A stretch of DNA of 64,000 nucleotides. Source: Bromus sterilis (Eukaryota; Streptophyta; Magnoliopsida; Poales; Poaceae). Shown one piece after another: positions 45,602 through 56,729 of the stretch (positions are counted from its first letter, which is position 1; every line of letters starts with the position of its first letter). The stretch spans positions 8,618,001-8,682,000 of the forward strand of contig OX465599.1 in the NCBI GenBank assembly GCA_950022295.1. Direction: 5' to 3'. Position numbers and translations under genes: made by a program. A model generated the notes under the pieces. It was not told where the DNA came from. It saw nothing but the letters and a program-made list of their open reading frames with translations, and did no database searches.

Positions 45602-47235
45602 TGATACGTCCAAAACATATCTATAATTTCTGCTTGCTCCATGCATGTTTTGCGTGATATTGCTATGATCTAGATACACTTTCATACACTTTTGATCATA
45701 TTTGGACTAACCTATTAACTCAGTGCACCACAGTGCCAGTTCCTGTTTTCTGCTGTTTTTCTATTTCAGTTTTCCCCCATATAAAAAGTGCTCCAAAAAT
45801 TCGGGAAAAATCAGGTAAAAAATCAGCGTGAAGGGAGCTTCGCGAAGAGCCCGAGTGGGGCCAGAGGGGAGCCAGGGGTGGCCCAGGCGGCCACCCGGCG
45901 CGGCCACCCCCTGGGCCGCGCCAGGGGGGCGCCTTGGGCCCCTGGTCCACCTCTGGCTGCCCCCCTTCGCCTATATATTCTCCGTGACGCGAAACCCTCG
46001 AGGACAGAACCCTTTTTCGCGATCTCGCCTCTGTTCCACCGCCGCCGCGCTTCCGAGATCGGGAGCACCAAAAGACCTCTTCCGGGCACCCTGCCGGAGG
46101 GAGGGCTGACCTCAGGGAGTCTCCTCTCCACCATGGATGCTTCCCGGATGACTCGTGAGTAGTTTCCTTTGGACCATGGGTCCGTGATCGGTAGCTATTT
46201 GATGTTCTCCTCCCCTCTTTGTTCTTCATGGTTTAGACCTCGTGAGCTGCCCAACATGATCGAGGCACTTTTGTAATCTTTCTGCTGTTGTTATGTTGAG
46301 TTTGATGTGATCTGATGGATTATGAGATTATGTTCAGATTGAGATTGAGTAATATATTTGGTTTTTATCTCTTAAATTTGTGTTAGTAATTATTGCATGT
46401 TCTCCGTTGCTGTTTATTGCTTTGGCCAAGTAGTAGGTAGTAACTCCAAGAGGGAACGTTATGCTCGATTGTGGGTTCATGCCCCCCGATGACACGCTTG
46501 AGTGACAGAAACATGAGTCTAGGGGATGTGCTGTTGCCACAAGGGGGAAAACAACGGTGCTTGTAACCGCGGTTGCAAGGATTGTTTACTTTACGCAAAG
46601 TGCTTTTTAATGCAGTTGTCTTTTGCTTTGGGTTTACACTTTGGGTGGGGCTCGCAACTTAATACCAGCGAGATGTTCTGGATAGGTATCTCAAGGTGGA
46701 TGATTAGTAGTAGATGCAGTTGGATTTCGGTCTACTTATTTTGGCGTACTGCCCATGCTTTTGAGCCTCTTCCTTTCTTTTGTAGCATAGTTAGCATTGC
46801 GGTGCGTTCATAATCCTGTCAATTGCCCTTCTGTAATTTGTTCACCTCGCATAGCAGTTTTATCGTCTTTTGGGAGAGAGACATCACTAGTGAACATCAC
46901 GTATCTCGGTCCATATCCTCATTAGTGTTTCCACGCTCATTTACTTTTCTGCTTTTACTTTCAGTTGCTATCATTATCCCTTGTGTTTGATCCTTTGTGA
47001 ACAACAAGACCGGAGAGATTGACAACCTCTCTGAACTTCATTGGGAACAAAGTTATTTGTGTCTGTGTGCAGGTCCGCATCAGTTGCGCCGCTGACACCT
47101 ACTTATCATCTCTGGAGTCCTACTGGAGACAAACCTTGGTATCTTTACTGAGGGAAATTTGCTGCTGTGCTACATCACGCCTTCCACTTGGGGCTCACCA
47201 ACGAAGGGAGAGAAGACCACACTCTCGCGACATCA
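45602..47235 (+). mobile_element. First LTR of gypsy copy 2
   Basis: TGATACGTCC ... ACATCA, 1634 bp. TATA box CTATATATTC at 45971-45980. A ten-codon ORF (ATG 46133, MDASRMTRE) overlaps a GTGAGTAG donor at 46155, and TGTGTGCAG ends at 47072. GC hairpin GGCGCGGCC / GGCCGCGCC at 45897-45922. Confidence 0.9.
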
Positions 47236-47245
47236 AGCAAATTTC

Positions 47246-47263
47246 TGGCGCCGTTGCCGGGGA
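47246..47263 (+). promoter_or_regulatory. Primer binding site, tRNA-Asp type, gypsy copy 2
   Basis: TGGCGCCGTTGCCGGGGA, ten bases after the LTR end. Confidence 0.9.
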
Positions 47264-47397
47264 CTCCGAGTGTTAAGATAGGGGAGTTTCACACTACCCT
47301 TTACCTTTGTTTTTTAGTCTTGTTAGTTTACCTTTCAGTTTTTATCTTTGAGTCTTATATAAAAATCACAAAAAAATCTGTCACACTTGCTGCTACT

Positions 47398-48741
47398 ATG
47401 GGTTCCACTGAAAACACCAAGTTGTGTGACTTCACTAGTCAAAACAACCAATACTTTATCTGCACCCCCATTGCCACACTTGCCACTTCAGCTACCTCTT
47501 ATGAAATTAAACCTGCCTTGTTAAACCTTGTTATGAGAGATCAATTCTCTGGTGCTGGAGATGATGCTGCTTTACACTTGAACAATTTTGTTGAATTATG
47601 TGATATGCAAAAGTATAAAGAAGTAGAAGGTGATATTGTTAAGCTCAAGCTCTTCCCTTTCTCTTTAAGGGGAGACGCTAAAATCTGGTTTCAATCTTTG
47701 CCTAGGAATAGCATAGATTCTTGGGATAAGTGCAAAGATGCTTTTATAGGGAAGTACTACCCACCTGCTAAAATTATCCAATTAAGGAGTAACATTATGA
47801 ATTTTAAGCAATTGGATAATGAACACGTTGCCCAAGCTTGGGAACGAATGAAATCTCTTGTTAAGAAATGCCCTACACATGGTTTGACTACCTGGATGGT
47901 TATCCAGACTTTTTATGCAGGCCTGAACTTTACCTCGCGGAACCTGTTAGATTCGGCCGCGGGAGGAACCTTTATGTCAACTACACTTGGTGCTGCCACG
48001 AAGCTTCTCGATGAGATGATGACCAATTATTCCCAACGGCACACCGAACGCGCTCCAACAGGTAGGAAGGTAAACTCTGTCGAGGAAATTAACTCCCTCA
48101 ATGAAAAAGTTGACTTAATTATGTCTCTACTTACCAAGCAACCCTCTATTGATCCTCATGATGTCCCTTTAAATTCTTTGGTTGCCCAAGAACAAGTAGA
48201 TGTGAACTTTATTGCTAGAAACAACTTCAACAACAATGCTTATAGGGGTAATTTTGCTAGCAATCCTAGACCGTTTCCATCCAACTATGGGAACAATAAC
48301 ACCTACCCTAGCAACAATAACTCCTCTTCTGAATTGGAAAACATGCTTAGAGATTTTATCACTACCCAAAAAGCCTTCAATAAAAATGTAGAGGAGAAAT
48401 TAGCTAAATTAGATAATCTTTCTTTGAAGGTAGAAAGCTTAGCCCTTGATATTGAGATGCTTAAAATTAGAACCTCTCCCCTTGAGGAGAGTAAGGCCAC
48501 TCCTATTAATGCTATCCAATTACAAATTAATGAAAATATTAGGATGATGGCTAAACTTAAAGAAAGGTGGGCTAGAGAAAAAGAGGAAGAGGATAGAATT
48601 AAGAGCCTTCCTACACACCACACAGTTGCCACTATCCAAATTGTTGAGGACACCCAAACTATTAGCAATGCACTCCTAGTCCCGTTGGACCTATTAATGG
48701 TGATGCTAATACCTCAACCGAAGATGAAGAAACTCCTATGA
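47398..48741 (+). pseudogene. Gag of gypsy copy 2, frameshifted at its end
   Basis: MGSTENTKLCDF (ATG 47398) is the start shared with copy 1 and with the third gag at 54092, so the longer open frame that begins in the LTR is not used. The gag domain is complete (SLRGDAKIWFQSLP, KYYPPAKIIQLR, HVAQAWERMKSL, FMSTTLGAATKLLDEMM) and a coiled-coil-like region follows. Near 48668 copy 2 lacks four bases present in copy 1 (AGCACCCAATGC against AGCAATGC), which throws gag out of frame with the protease and gives an artificial end at 48741. Confidence 0.88.
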
Positions 48742-49430
48742 ACATAGAGGGTTTCAAACAAGTGAGCCTAGACGACACTACTACCACCTTTGATAGTAGT
48801 GATATTGATTTTGATAGTTGCACCCTCTCAGAAGTTATTAGCTTGCTACACAAAATGTCTAGAGACCCCCACACTAGCACACTTAATCTTGCCTTCACGG
48901 AGCATATCACAAATGCTCTCATCAAAGCTAGGGAGGAGAAGCTTAGAGTAGAAGCCTCCATACATAGGAAGCTAGATGATGGTTGGGATCCTATGATCAA
49001 AATTAAATTAAATAACTTCTCTTGCTATGCTTTATGTGATGTTGGAGCTAGTACATCTGTTATGCCCAAAAGAACATTTGATATGTTTGAATTGAAGCCC
49101 TTTGAGCCTTGTTCTTTTGGTGTTCGTCTTGTTGATTCTTCCGTAAAGAAACCTTTCGGGAAGATCGACGATGTTCTTATCATTGTCAATGACAACTATG
49201 TTCCCGTTGATTTTATTGTTATGGATATAGAGTGTGAACCTTTGTGTCCAATTATTTAGGGACGTCCTTTTCTTCGCACCGTTGGTGCGGTTATTGACAT
49301 GAAAGAGGGGAATATAAAATTCCAATTCCCTTTCAAGAAAGGGATGGAACACTTCCCTAGAAAGAAAATCAAGTTACCTTTTGTGTCCGTTACTCAGGCT
49401 AGTTATTCACTTTCTCTTGATAAAACTTGA
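48738..49430 (+). pseudogene. Aspartic protease of gypsy copy 2, one nonsense codon
   Basis: The frame reads EVISLLHKMSRDPHTSTLNL, CYALCDVGASTSVMP, FIVMDIECEPLCPII, then TAG at 49257-49259 where copy 1 has the Leu of ILGRPFL. The same frame continues GRPFLRTVGAVIDM and ends at 49428-49430. A single base change and the upstream 4-base deletion are the only visible lesions. Confidence 0.85.
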
Positions 49431-52257
49431 TTCTTCTTTTGCATCATGCCTAGCTTAAAGGCATAAAAGAAAGCGCTTTCGGGAGGCATTCCGCAACGAA
49501 TTTAGGTTTCTTTTTGCTTTTTGTTGTTTCTTGATGTTTGTTACTACTGTAGCAACATCATTGTATCTTTATTTTTCAGCTTTGTGCCAAGTTATAGCCT
49601 CTTATGATAAGGGAAGCAAAAGTTGTGACATACTGTCCAGAAAGCAGACTATGTCCTCGTGACGGGAAAAATCACAGAAAAATCCCAGTTCATATTTTTG
49701 AGCTGAAATGTTTACACAGCATGCTCTATACAATTGTGAAACTTTCGTATGTTATGAGTTTTTTGATTTGAGTTGCAGAAGTGCCCCTAAAAAAATTCTT
49801 TACTACCTGCTGTTCTGTTTTTCACAGATTCTGCCACGTTTTGTCTCTCCTAACTTTTGCAAACCTTAAGCTTGCTTTTTCTTTGCAAAAACCTTTTGGA
49901 AATATTGAGAAACAGTATCTCTTCAAGAATATCTTTATATCCAGTGGGAAAAATTATTTTATTAAGGGTACTAAACTCTCTAATCGGCTTATGATGAGTT
50001 ATGTATGAAGGGAGTTTTCAAGTGTGCGATGGAAGATGATGAAAGAAGATCCAGGAGTGTCAAGCGCTCAAGCTTGGGGATGCCCCCATGCATCCCCAAT
50101 AAATATTCAAGGAGACTCAAGCGTCTAAGCTTGGGGATGCCCCCGTGCATCCCCTTCTCCATCAACAATCATCAGTTCGTCCTTCGTCTCACTATATTTT
50201 TATCGCTTCATGCGTTATGTGCTATGCTTGGAGCGTCTCGCTCTTAGGTTTTATTTTAGTTTTCTTTAGCTTTGCTTGCTGTTCATAACAAGTTAGATCC
50301 CGTCTTACTTTGTGTGGGAGAGAAACACGCTCCACTTTCAAAATCTAACACACATCATAGGATTCTTCCTGCTTATCTTTTTGCTGTTGTGTGTTCTTTA
50401 TCTTTTCATAGCTGCTGCCTTGTTTAGTTTTAGTCTTAGTTTGTCTTTAGCAAGAGCCTTGACTTTTGTTTAGTTTGTTGCTAGAACTCTTTTTAGTTTT
50501 CATGTTTATCTTGTTAAAGAGAGTTGGTTGCTGCACTGGGTAGTGTCTTGTCTTGAAAGTAGGTGATTGAGGTTGCTATTTAGTTTTAGTAGTAACTTGC
50601 AATAGTTTTGAGGTATTGATGTGAGTAATGTTTGAACTTTTGGTGTCAAGAGCTCTAGCTTATTAGTGATAGGTTTCGTATTTTTGACAATCCGTGTTTA
50701 TTTTCAAAACCAACAAAACTAGTTGAGAACTCTAGCTACTAGATGGATCACTAATCTTTGGAGGGATCGAATATTAGAGTACAGTCACGTACCATGAGTC
50801 GAGGATGCGCAAGGATAACCAAACCCCCATACACTCCTCCTCGGGGTACTTGTCTCTTTGTGAACCTCCTTATTAGATTGAGAGTTACCGATAATAAGTG
50901 CATGAGTTCTTCGGACTAATGTAAGTATTGAAAGTTGACACTTCCACCTTCCCATATTTTGCTAGCCTCTCACGTGCCGTGCATTGCCTTCTTCTCACTC
51001 CGAGAGTTGGTGTCCACCTTCGCCGGTACATCCAAACCCTTGGCATGATACGCTCTGTCATCATAAACCTCCTTATATCTTTCCTCAAAACAGCCACCAT
51101 ACCTACCTATCAAGGCATTTCCATAGCCTTTCCGAGATATATTGCCATGCAGCATCCACCTCTTCATGACTTGATCTTCATGTCATACATGTTCCTGCTA
51201 CACTGGCAGCGACATACATTGCATACATCATGATAGTTACATCTTCTTTATGATTTTGAGTACCTTGTAAAGTGTGAAAGATCTCCTTTACCTTCTTGTA
51301 AAAAATAGTGTTGCCCTTAAGTGAGGAAAAGATCCCAAAGTGGACACAATAAAAGATCCAAAAGAGGACAAATGAGAGTTAAATAGAAAGAGCCATTGAG
51401 GCCACACAAAAAATACAAAAAATAGAAAAAAGAGAAAAAAAATAAAAAAGAGAGAAAGGGGCAACACTACTATCATTTTGAGAGATCCACACTAGTACTC
51501 CCTCTATATCCTTGTACTCCATAGAGATTATCATTATGCATATAGCTATGTGGGGACCTTCACACTATAGAACTTGGCTTGCATATTCCAAGGATGAGCC
51601 TCCTCAAACGAGCTCTAGGTCTTCATGAGCGAGCAAGTTAGATGCACCCCACTAGTTCCATTGGAGAGCTTCCTAGCTCATATGTGCATCCGTTGCATGG
51701 CAATCCCTACTCCTCACATCATATCTATCATTTGGCATCTCTTGCCTATGATTGTCCTCATTGATGTGAGCCTTTCTTATTCTTTTTTGTCTTCCTCCTC
51801 CTCCGTACTTCTCTCTTTGCCATCCTAAGTGTCAACTCTCGTGCTTACGCTCATCCATTGCATGAGTGCTCAAAATATTGAAAAAGGAGTGGATCAAATT
51901 GACTTGTACCTGGCTAGTGGTCTGGGGACGAGTCAAGATAAGATTCCAGAAAAAGACCAAGTGTGAAACTTTAGTAGATTGAGTTCTCAACAAATAATTT
52001 TTTTTTCTCGTATTCCCTATCCCCCTTCTTGCACGCAAACACCATTTGGAGACATTCGAGTCACGTACAGCGAGAGCTCTTGCACCTAATGTTCTTTTGT
52101 TACTTGTTTAATGCTAATATAGACTCTTGCATGTTATGACTTGAATTGAATCTCTAACCTTGATTGTTTTACTTTTCAAAGTTCTTATATGATTGCTAGC
52201 ATGTCACCACAGAAATTATGCTGTTATCATTTACCTACTCGAGGACGAGCAGGAATT
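49431..52257 (+). other. Non-coding interior of gypsy copy 2
   Basis: Homologous to copy 1 in the opposite orientation. No RT, RNase H or integrase motifs in any frame. Frames such as 50928-51233 are matched by equally broken frames in copy 1 and look incidental. Confidence 0.78.
50060..50154 (+). repeat. Two tandem hairpin units with PPT-like motif
   Basis: Two diverged 57-bp units, each with CAAGCG, then AAGCTTGGGG (50070, 50127), then a perfect inverted repeat GGGGATGC / GCATCCCC (50076-50097, 50133-50154). AAGCTTGGGGATG is also the PPT at the 3' LTR. Present in copy 1 as well. Confidence 0.85.
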
Positions 52258-52271
52258 AAGCTTGGGGATGT
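52258..52271 (+). promoter_or_regulatory. Polypurine tract of gypsy copy 2
   Basis: AAGCTTGGGGATGT immediately before the LTR at 52272. The AGGA-loop hairpin CTCG-AGGA-CGAG is at 52238-52249. Confidence 0.8.
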
Positions 52272-53922
52272 TGATACGTTTATAATTTCTGCTTGCTCCA
52301 TGCATGTTTTGTGTGATATTGCTATGATCTGGATACACTTTCATACACTTTTGATCATATTTGGACTAACCTATTAACTCAGTGCACCACAGTGCCAGTT
52401 CCTGTTTTCTGCTGTTTTTCTATTTCAGTTTTCCCCCATATAAAAAGTGCTCCAAAAATTCGGGAAAAATTAGATAAAAAATCAGCGCAGAGGAACCTTC
52501 CAGATGAACCTAGGTGGGGCCAGAGGGCCACCACCAGGGGCCCAGGCGCCCTGGTGGCGCGCCCTAGGGGGGGCGCCTGGACCCCTGGTGGCCCGCTTGG
52601 CTGACCCCCTTCGCCTATATATTCTCCGTCTCGGGAAACCCTCGAAGACAGAACCCTTTTTCGCGATCTCGCCTCTGTTCCGCCGCCGCCGCGCTTCTGA
52701 GATCGGGAGCACCAGCAGACCTCTTCCCGGCACCCTGCTGGAGGGAGGAACCACCTCCGGGAGTCTCCTCTCCACCATGGATGCTTCCCGGATGTCCCGT
52801 GAGTAGTTTCCTTTGGACCTTGGGTCCGTGATCAGTAGCTATGTGATGTTCTCCTCCCCTCTTTGTTCTTCATGGTTTAGACCTCGTGAGCTGCCCTACA
52901 TGATCGAGGCACTTTTGTAATCTTTCTGCTGTTGCTATGCTGAGTTTGATGGGATCTGATGGATTATGAGATTATGTTCAGATTGTGATTGAGTAATATA
53001 TTTGGTTCTTATCTCTTATATTTTTGTTCCTAAGTATTTCTTACATGTTCTCCGTTGCTGTTTATTTCTTTGGCCAAGTAGTAGGTAGTAACTCCAAGAG
53101 GGAACGTTATGCTCGATTGTGGGTTCATGCCCCCTGATGACTAGCTTGAGTGACAGAAACATGAGTCTAGGGGATGTGATGTTGCCACAAGGGGGAAAAC
53201 AACGGTGCTTGTAACCGCGGTTGCAAGGACTGTTTACTTTACGCAAAGTGCTTTTTAATGCAGTTGTCTGTTGCTTTGGGTTTACACTTTGGGTGGGGCT
53301 CGCAACTTAATACCAGCGAGATGTTCTGGATAGATATCTCAAGGTGGATGATTAGTAGTTGATGCAGTTGGATTTCGGTCTACTTATTTTGGCGTTCTGC
53401 CCATGCTTTTGAGCCTCTTCATTTCTTTTGTAGCATAGTTAGCATTACGGTGCGTTCATAATCCTATCAATTGCCCTTCTGTAATTTGTTCACCTCGCAT
53501 AGCAGTTTTATCGTCTTTTGGGAGAGAGACATCACTAGTGAACATCACGTATCCCGGTCCATATCCTCATCACTCTTTCCATGCTCATTTACTTTTCTGC
53601 TTTTACTTTCAGTTGCTATCATTATCTCTTGTGTTTGATCCTTTGTAAACAACAAGACCGGAGAGATTGACAACCTCTCTGAACTTCGTTGGGAACAAAG
53701 TTATTTGTATCTGTGTGCAGGTCCAGGTCAAGGAAGCAACTTTTGTCTAAAACGGTGCCATTGTTTCCTTGCCACCTACTTATCATTGTCGGAGTCCTAC
53801 GGGTTCGATACTCAACCTTGGTGTCTTCACCAAGGGAAATCTTGCTGCTGTCCTACATCGCACCTTCCACTTGGGGTTTACCAACGAAGGGCGAGAAATC
53901 ACTATCATCACCTCGCACATCA
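52272..53922 (+). mobile_element. Second (middle) LTR of gypsy copy 2
   Basis: TGATACGTTT ... ACATCA, 1651 bp. Compared with the first LTR it lacks about 11 bases near its start and is strongly diverged in the GC block (52540-52600, where the hairpin is changed to GGCGCGCCC-type) and in the last 220 bp (53720-53922). The stretch between these blocks is close to identical. The short ORF (ATG 52777, MDASRMSRE) and donor at 52799 are kept. Confidence 0.85.
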
Positions 53923-54901
53923 AGCAAAATTTCTGACGCCGTTGCCGGGGACTCCGAGTGCTAAGATAGGGGAGTTGCACACTACCCTTTACCTTTCTTT
54001 TTTAGTCTTGTTAGTTTACCTTTCAGTTTTTATCTTTTTTGTCCTATATCGAAAATCACAACAAAAAAAATCTGCCACACTTGCTGCTGCTATGGGTTCC
54101 ACTGAAAACACCAGGTTGTGTGACTTCACTAGTCACAACAACCAAGACTTTATCTGCACCCCCATTGCCACACCTGCCACTTCAGCTACCTCTTATGAAA
54201 TTAAACCTACCTTGCTAAACCTTGTTATGAGAGATCAATTCTCTGGTGCTGGAGATGATGCTGCTTTACACTTGAACAATTTTGTTGAATTATGTGATAT
54301 GCAAAAGTATAAAGAAGTAGAACGTGATATAGTTAAGCTCAAGCTCTTTCCTTTCTCTTTAAGGGGAGAAGCTAAAATCTAGTTTCAATCTTTGCCTAGG
54401 AATAGCATAGATTCTCATTTGTCTTGCTTCTCCACCTATTCTCTCTTTGCCATCCTAAGTGTCAACTCTCGTGCTTACGCTCATCCATTGCATGAGTGCT
54501 CAAAATATTGAAAAAGGAGTGGATCAAATTGACTTGTACCTGGCTAGTGGTCTGGGGATGAGTCAAGATAAGATTCCAAAAAAAGACCAAGTGTGAAACT
54601 TTAGTAGATTGAGTTCTCAACAAATAAATGTTTTTCTCGTATTCCCTGTCCCCCTTCTTGCACGCAAACACTATTTGGAGACATTCTAGTCACAGACAGC
54701 GAGAGCTCTTGCACCTAATGTTCTTTTGTTACTTGTTTCAATGCTAATATAGACTCTTGCATGTTATGAATTGAATTGAATCTCTAACCTTGATTGCTTT
54801 ACTTTTCAAAGTTCTTATATGGTTGCTAGCATGTCACCACAGAAATTATGCCGTTATCATTTACCTACTCGAGGACGAGCAGGAATTAAGCTTGGGGATG
54901 T
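53923..54901 (+). mobile_element. Deleted second interior of gypsy copy 2
   Basis: Starts with a PBS-like TGACGCCGTTGCCGGGGA (one base changed), then gag (ATG 54092) to about 54415, then jumps directly to sequence matching about 51790-52271, ending in the PPT before 54902. About 4 kb of interior is missing. The junction lies at GATTCT/CATTTGTCTT. Confidence 0.82.
54092..54382 (+). pseudogene. Truncated gag in the deleted interior
   Basis: MGSTENTRLCDFTSHNNQDF through FPFSLRGEAKI and then a TAG where the other copies have TGG (Trp). About 97 codons remain before the deletion junction. Confidence 0.85.
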
Positions 54902-54945
54902 TGATACGTCCAAAACGTATCTATAATTTCTGCTTGCTCCATGCA
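54902..54945 (+). mobile_element. Start of third LTR of gypsy copy 2
   Basis: TGATACGTCCAAAACGTATC and the following bases match the LTR start and stop at CCATGCA, where another LTR begins. Confidence 0.85.
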
Positions 54946-55259
54946 TGTTGATGTCTACGCACGCTTCTATTCTTGTAGACTATGTTGGGCCTCCAAGCGC
55001 AGAGGTTTGTAAGATAGCAGCAATTTCCTTCAAGTGGATGACCTAAGGTTTATCGAACTCAGGGAAGTAGAGTTTGAAGATGGTCTCTCTCAAGCAACCC
55101 TGCATCTAAGATACAAGAAGTCTCTTGTGTCCCCAACACACCTAATACAACTAGGAGTTGTATAGGTGCACTAGTTCGGCGAAGAGATGGTAAAATATGG
55201 GTGATAGGTGTGGTAAAACGAAGTAATATAAATCTGTAATAAAAAGTGCAGCAAAGAAA
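54946..55259. mobile_element. LTR fragment of a further retroelement
   Basis: Begins TGTTGATGTCTACGCACGC and contains TTGTGTCCCCAACACACC and CTAGTTCGGCGAAGAGATGG, words I associate with abundant Triticeae gypsy LTRs. It is cut at 55259 by the next element. ATGCA before it may be half of its target duplication. Confidence 0.6.
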
Positions 55260-56642
55260 TGATACGTCTCAAACGTATCTACTTTTCCAAACACTTTTGC
55301 TATTATTTTGCCCTCATTCTTGCATGATTCGGACGGAACTAACCCGGACTAACGTTGTTTTCAGCAGAGCTGTCTGTATGGTTATATTGTGTGCAGGAAA
55401 ATGGATTTTTTGACGTTCCAGAAAATTCCCAGAAAAATACCAGAAAATCCACGCACCCGAAGGAGCCAGATGCCAGAAGTGGGACCAGAGGGGAGTCCCG
55501 GGAGCCCCAGGCACCCCCCTGGCGCGGCCATGGGTGGGGCCGCGCCCTCTGGCCGCCTGGGGGCCTCCCCCCTCCTCTGGTGCCCTACCGAAGCTCCTAT
55601 TTATTCCCGTGACGTGAAAACCCCAGAACAGAAGTCGTTTTCCCAGTTTCTGTCGCGGAGCCGCCGCCACCCTCCGTTCTTCTTCGGGAGGGCTAATCTT
55701 GAGGCTGATTTGGCCTCCGGAGAGGGGAGATCGTCTCCATCGTCATCACCATCACCAATCCATCCCTCCTCCATGACTTCTCTTCACATGTGTGAGTAAT
55801 TCCCTGCTGTAGGCAAAGGGGATGGTAGGGATTGGATGAGTTTGATCATGTAATAGTTCGTCAGATTGTTGGGGGCATGTTGCCTATAATCTACTTTGGT
55901 GTTTATCATCTTTGCTACAACTTGTTGCTCTTAACTCTTGTCACTTTGGGCCCGAGTGCCATGTTTTCAGATCTGAACCCTATGTGTTTTCATGAATATA
56001 TTTGTGTTCTTGATCCTATCTATGAGTTGTATGCACCTATTATGGTCCGGAACCGGCGATCCCAAAGGTGACAGCTTGGGACACCAAAGGGGATGGTCCA
56101 TAATTTGAGGATTCCATGTATCCATTGAGTTTATTGCTTTGTTCCTGTGCTCTTCGACAGGAGCACCTTAATCTCCATAAGTTCCCTTTGGCCCCGTTCG
56201 TAGCGGGATGGTAGGACAAAAGATGTTGTGCAAGTTCTTATTGCAAGCATGCACAACTACCTATGGGATACATGCCTAATGTTTGATATTTTCCTAGATG
56301 ATCATTGCTTTTCTGTGTGCCTTGCCCCGTGTTAGAATCTATTACATGTTTACTCTCATCCATGCAGCGCCCAACCATCCATCTCCCTAGCCTACAGTGT
56401 TTTCAATCCTGCTGGTCATTAGTTGTTACTTTTGTTGTTTACTTTTGTTGTCATCACCATCACTATCGTATTACCATTACCATTTTCTTTCATTGCAAGC
56501 AAGTATATTTCAGGTGCGGTTGAATTGACAACTCAACTGTCAAAGCTTATAAATACTCTTTGGCTCTCCGTGTGTCGAATCAATAAATTGGGTTAACTTA
56601 CCCGCGAAGACTATCTCGATCCCTTACGTTTGTGGGGCATCA
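55260..56642 (+). mobile_element. 5' LTR of the third gypsy element
   Basis: TGATACGTCTC ... GGGGCATCA, 1383 bp. GC hairpin GGCGCGGCC / GGCCGCGCC at 55521-55546. A nine-codon ORF (ATG 55773, MTSLHMCE) overlaps a donor GTGAGTAA at 55792, and a good acceptor TATATTTCAG ends at 56513. Confidence 0.88.
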
Positions 56643-56654
56643 AGCAGCGTTTTC

Positions 56655-56672
56655 TGGCGCCGTTGCCGGGGA
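56655..56672 (+). promoter_or_regulatory. Primer binding site, tRNA-Asp type, third element
   Basis: TGGCGCCGTTGCCGGGGA, twelve bases after the LTR end, identical to that of the other two copies. Confidence 0.9.
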
Positions 56673-56729
56673 GCATTGCAATATTTACAAGTCTACTTGA
56701 AGTATCATGCCTGCTGCACATCATCCGCT

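Larger units (their letters stand above)
45602..54945 (+). mobile_element. Gypsy copy 2 with three LTRs
   Basis: Same family as 36496-44772 but on the plus strand: LTR 45602-47235, interior 47236-52271, LTR 52272-53922, a second interior with a large deletion (53923-54901), and the start of a third LTR (54902-54945) cut by another insertion. Tandem LTR-interior-LTR-interior-LTR arrays arise by unequal recombination between related copies. The two full LTRs differ strongly in their GC block and 3' ends, so they do not come from a single insertion event. Confidence 0.82.

Noticed and set aside
46526..47276. Frames inside LTRs such as 46526-46813, 47019-47276 and the LTR-derived N-terminus of the 524-codon gag frame
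   Set aside because: The gag start MGSTENTK is shared by three copies and lies after the PBS. The extra upstream codons are LTR and PBS sequence.
50928..51233. 101-codon frame in the non-coding gypsy interior, with a counterpart at 39147-39452
   Set aside because: Although present in both copies, it is matched by equally long antisense frames and shows no domain. Similarity is explained by overall homology of the copies.
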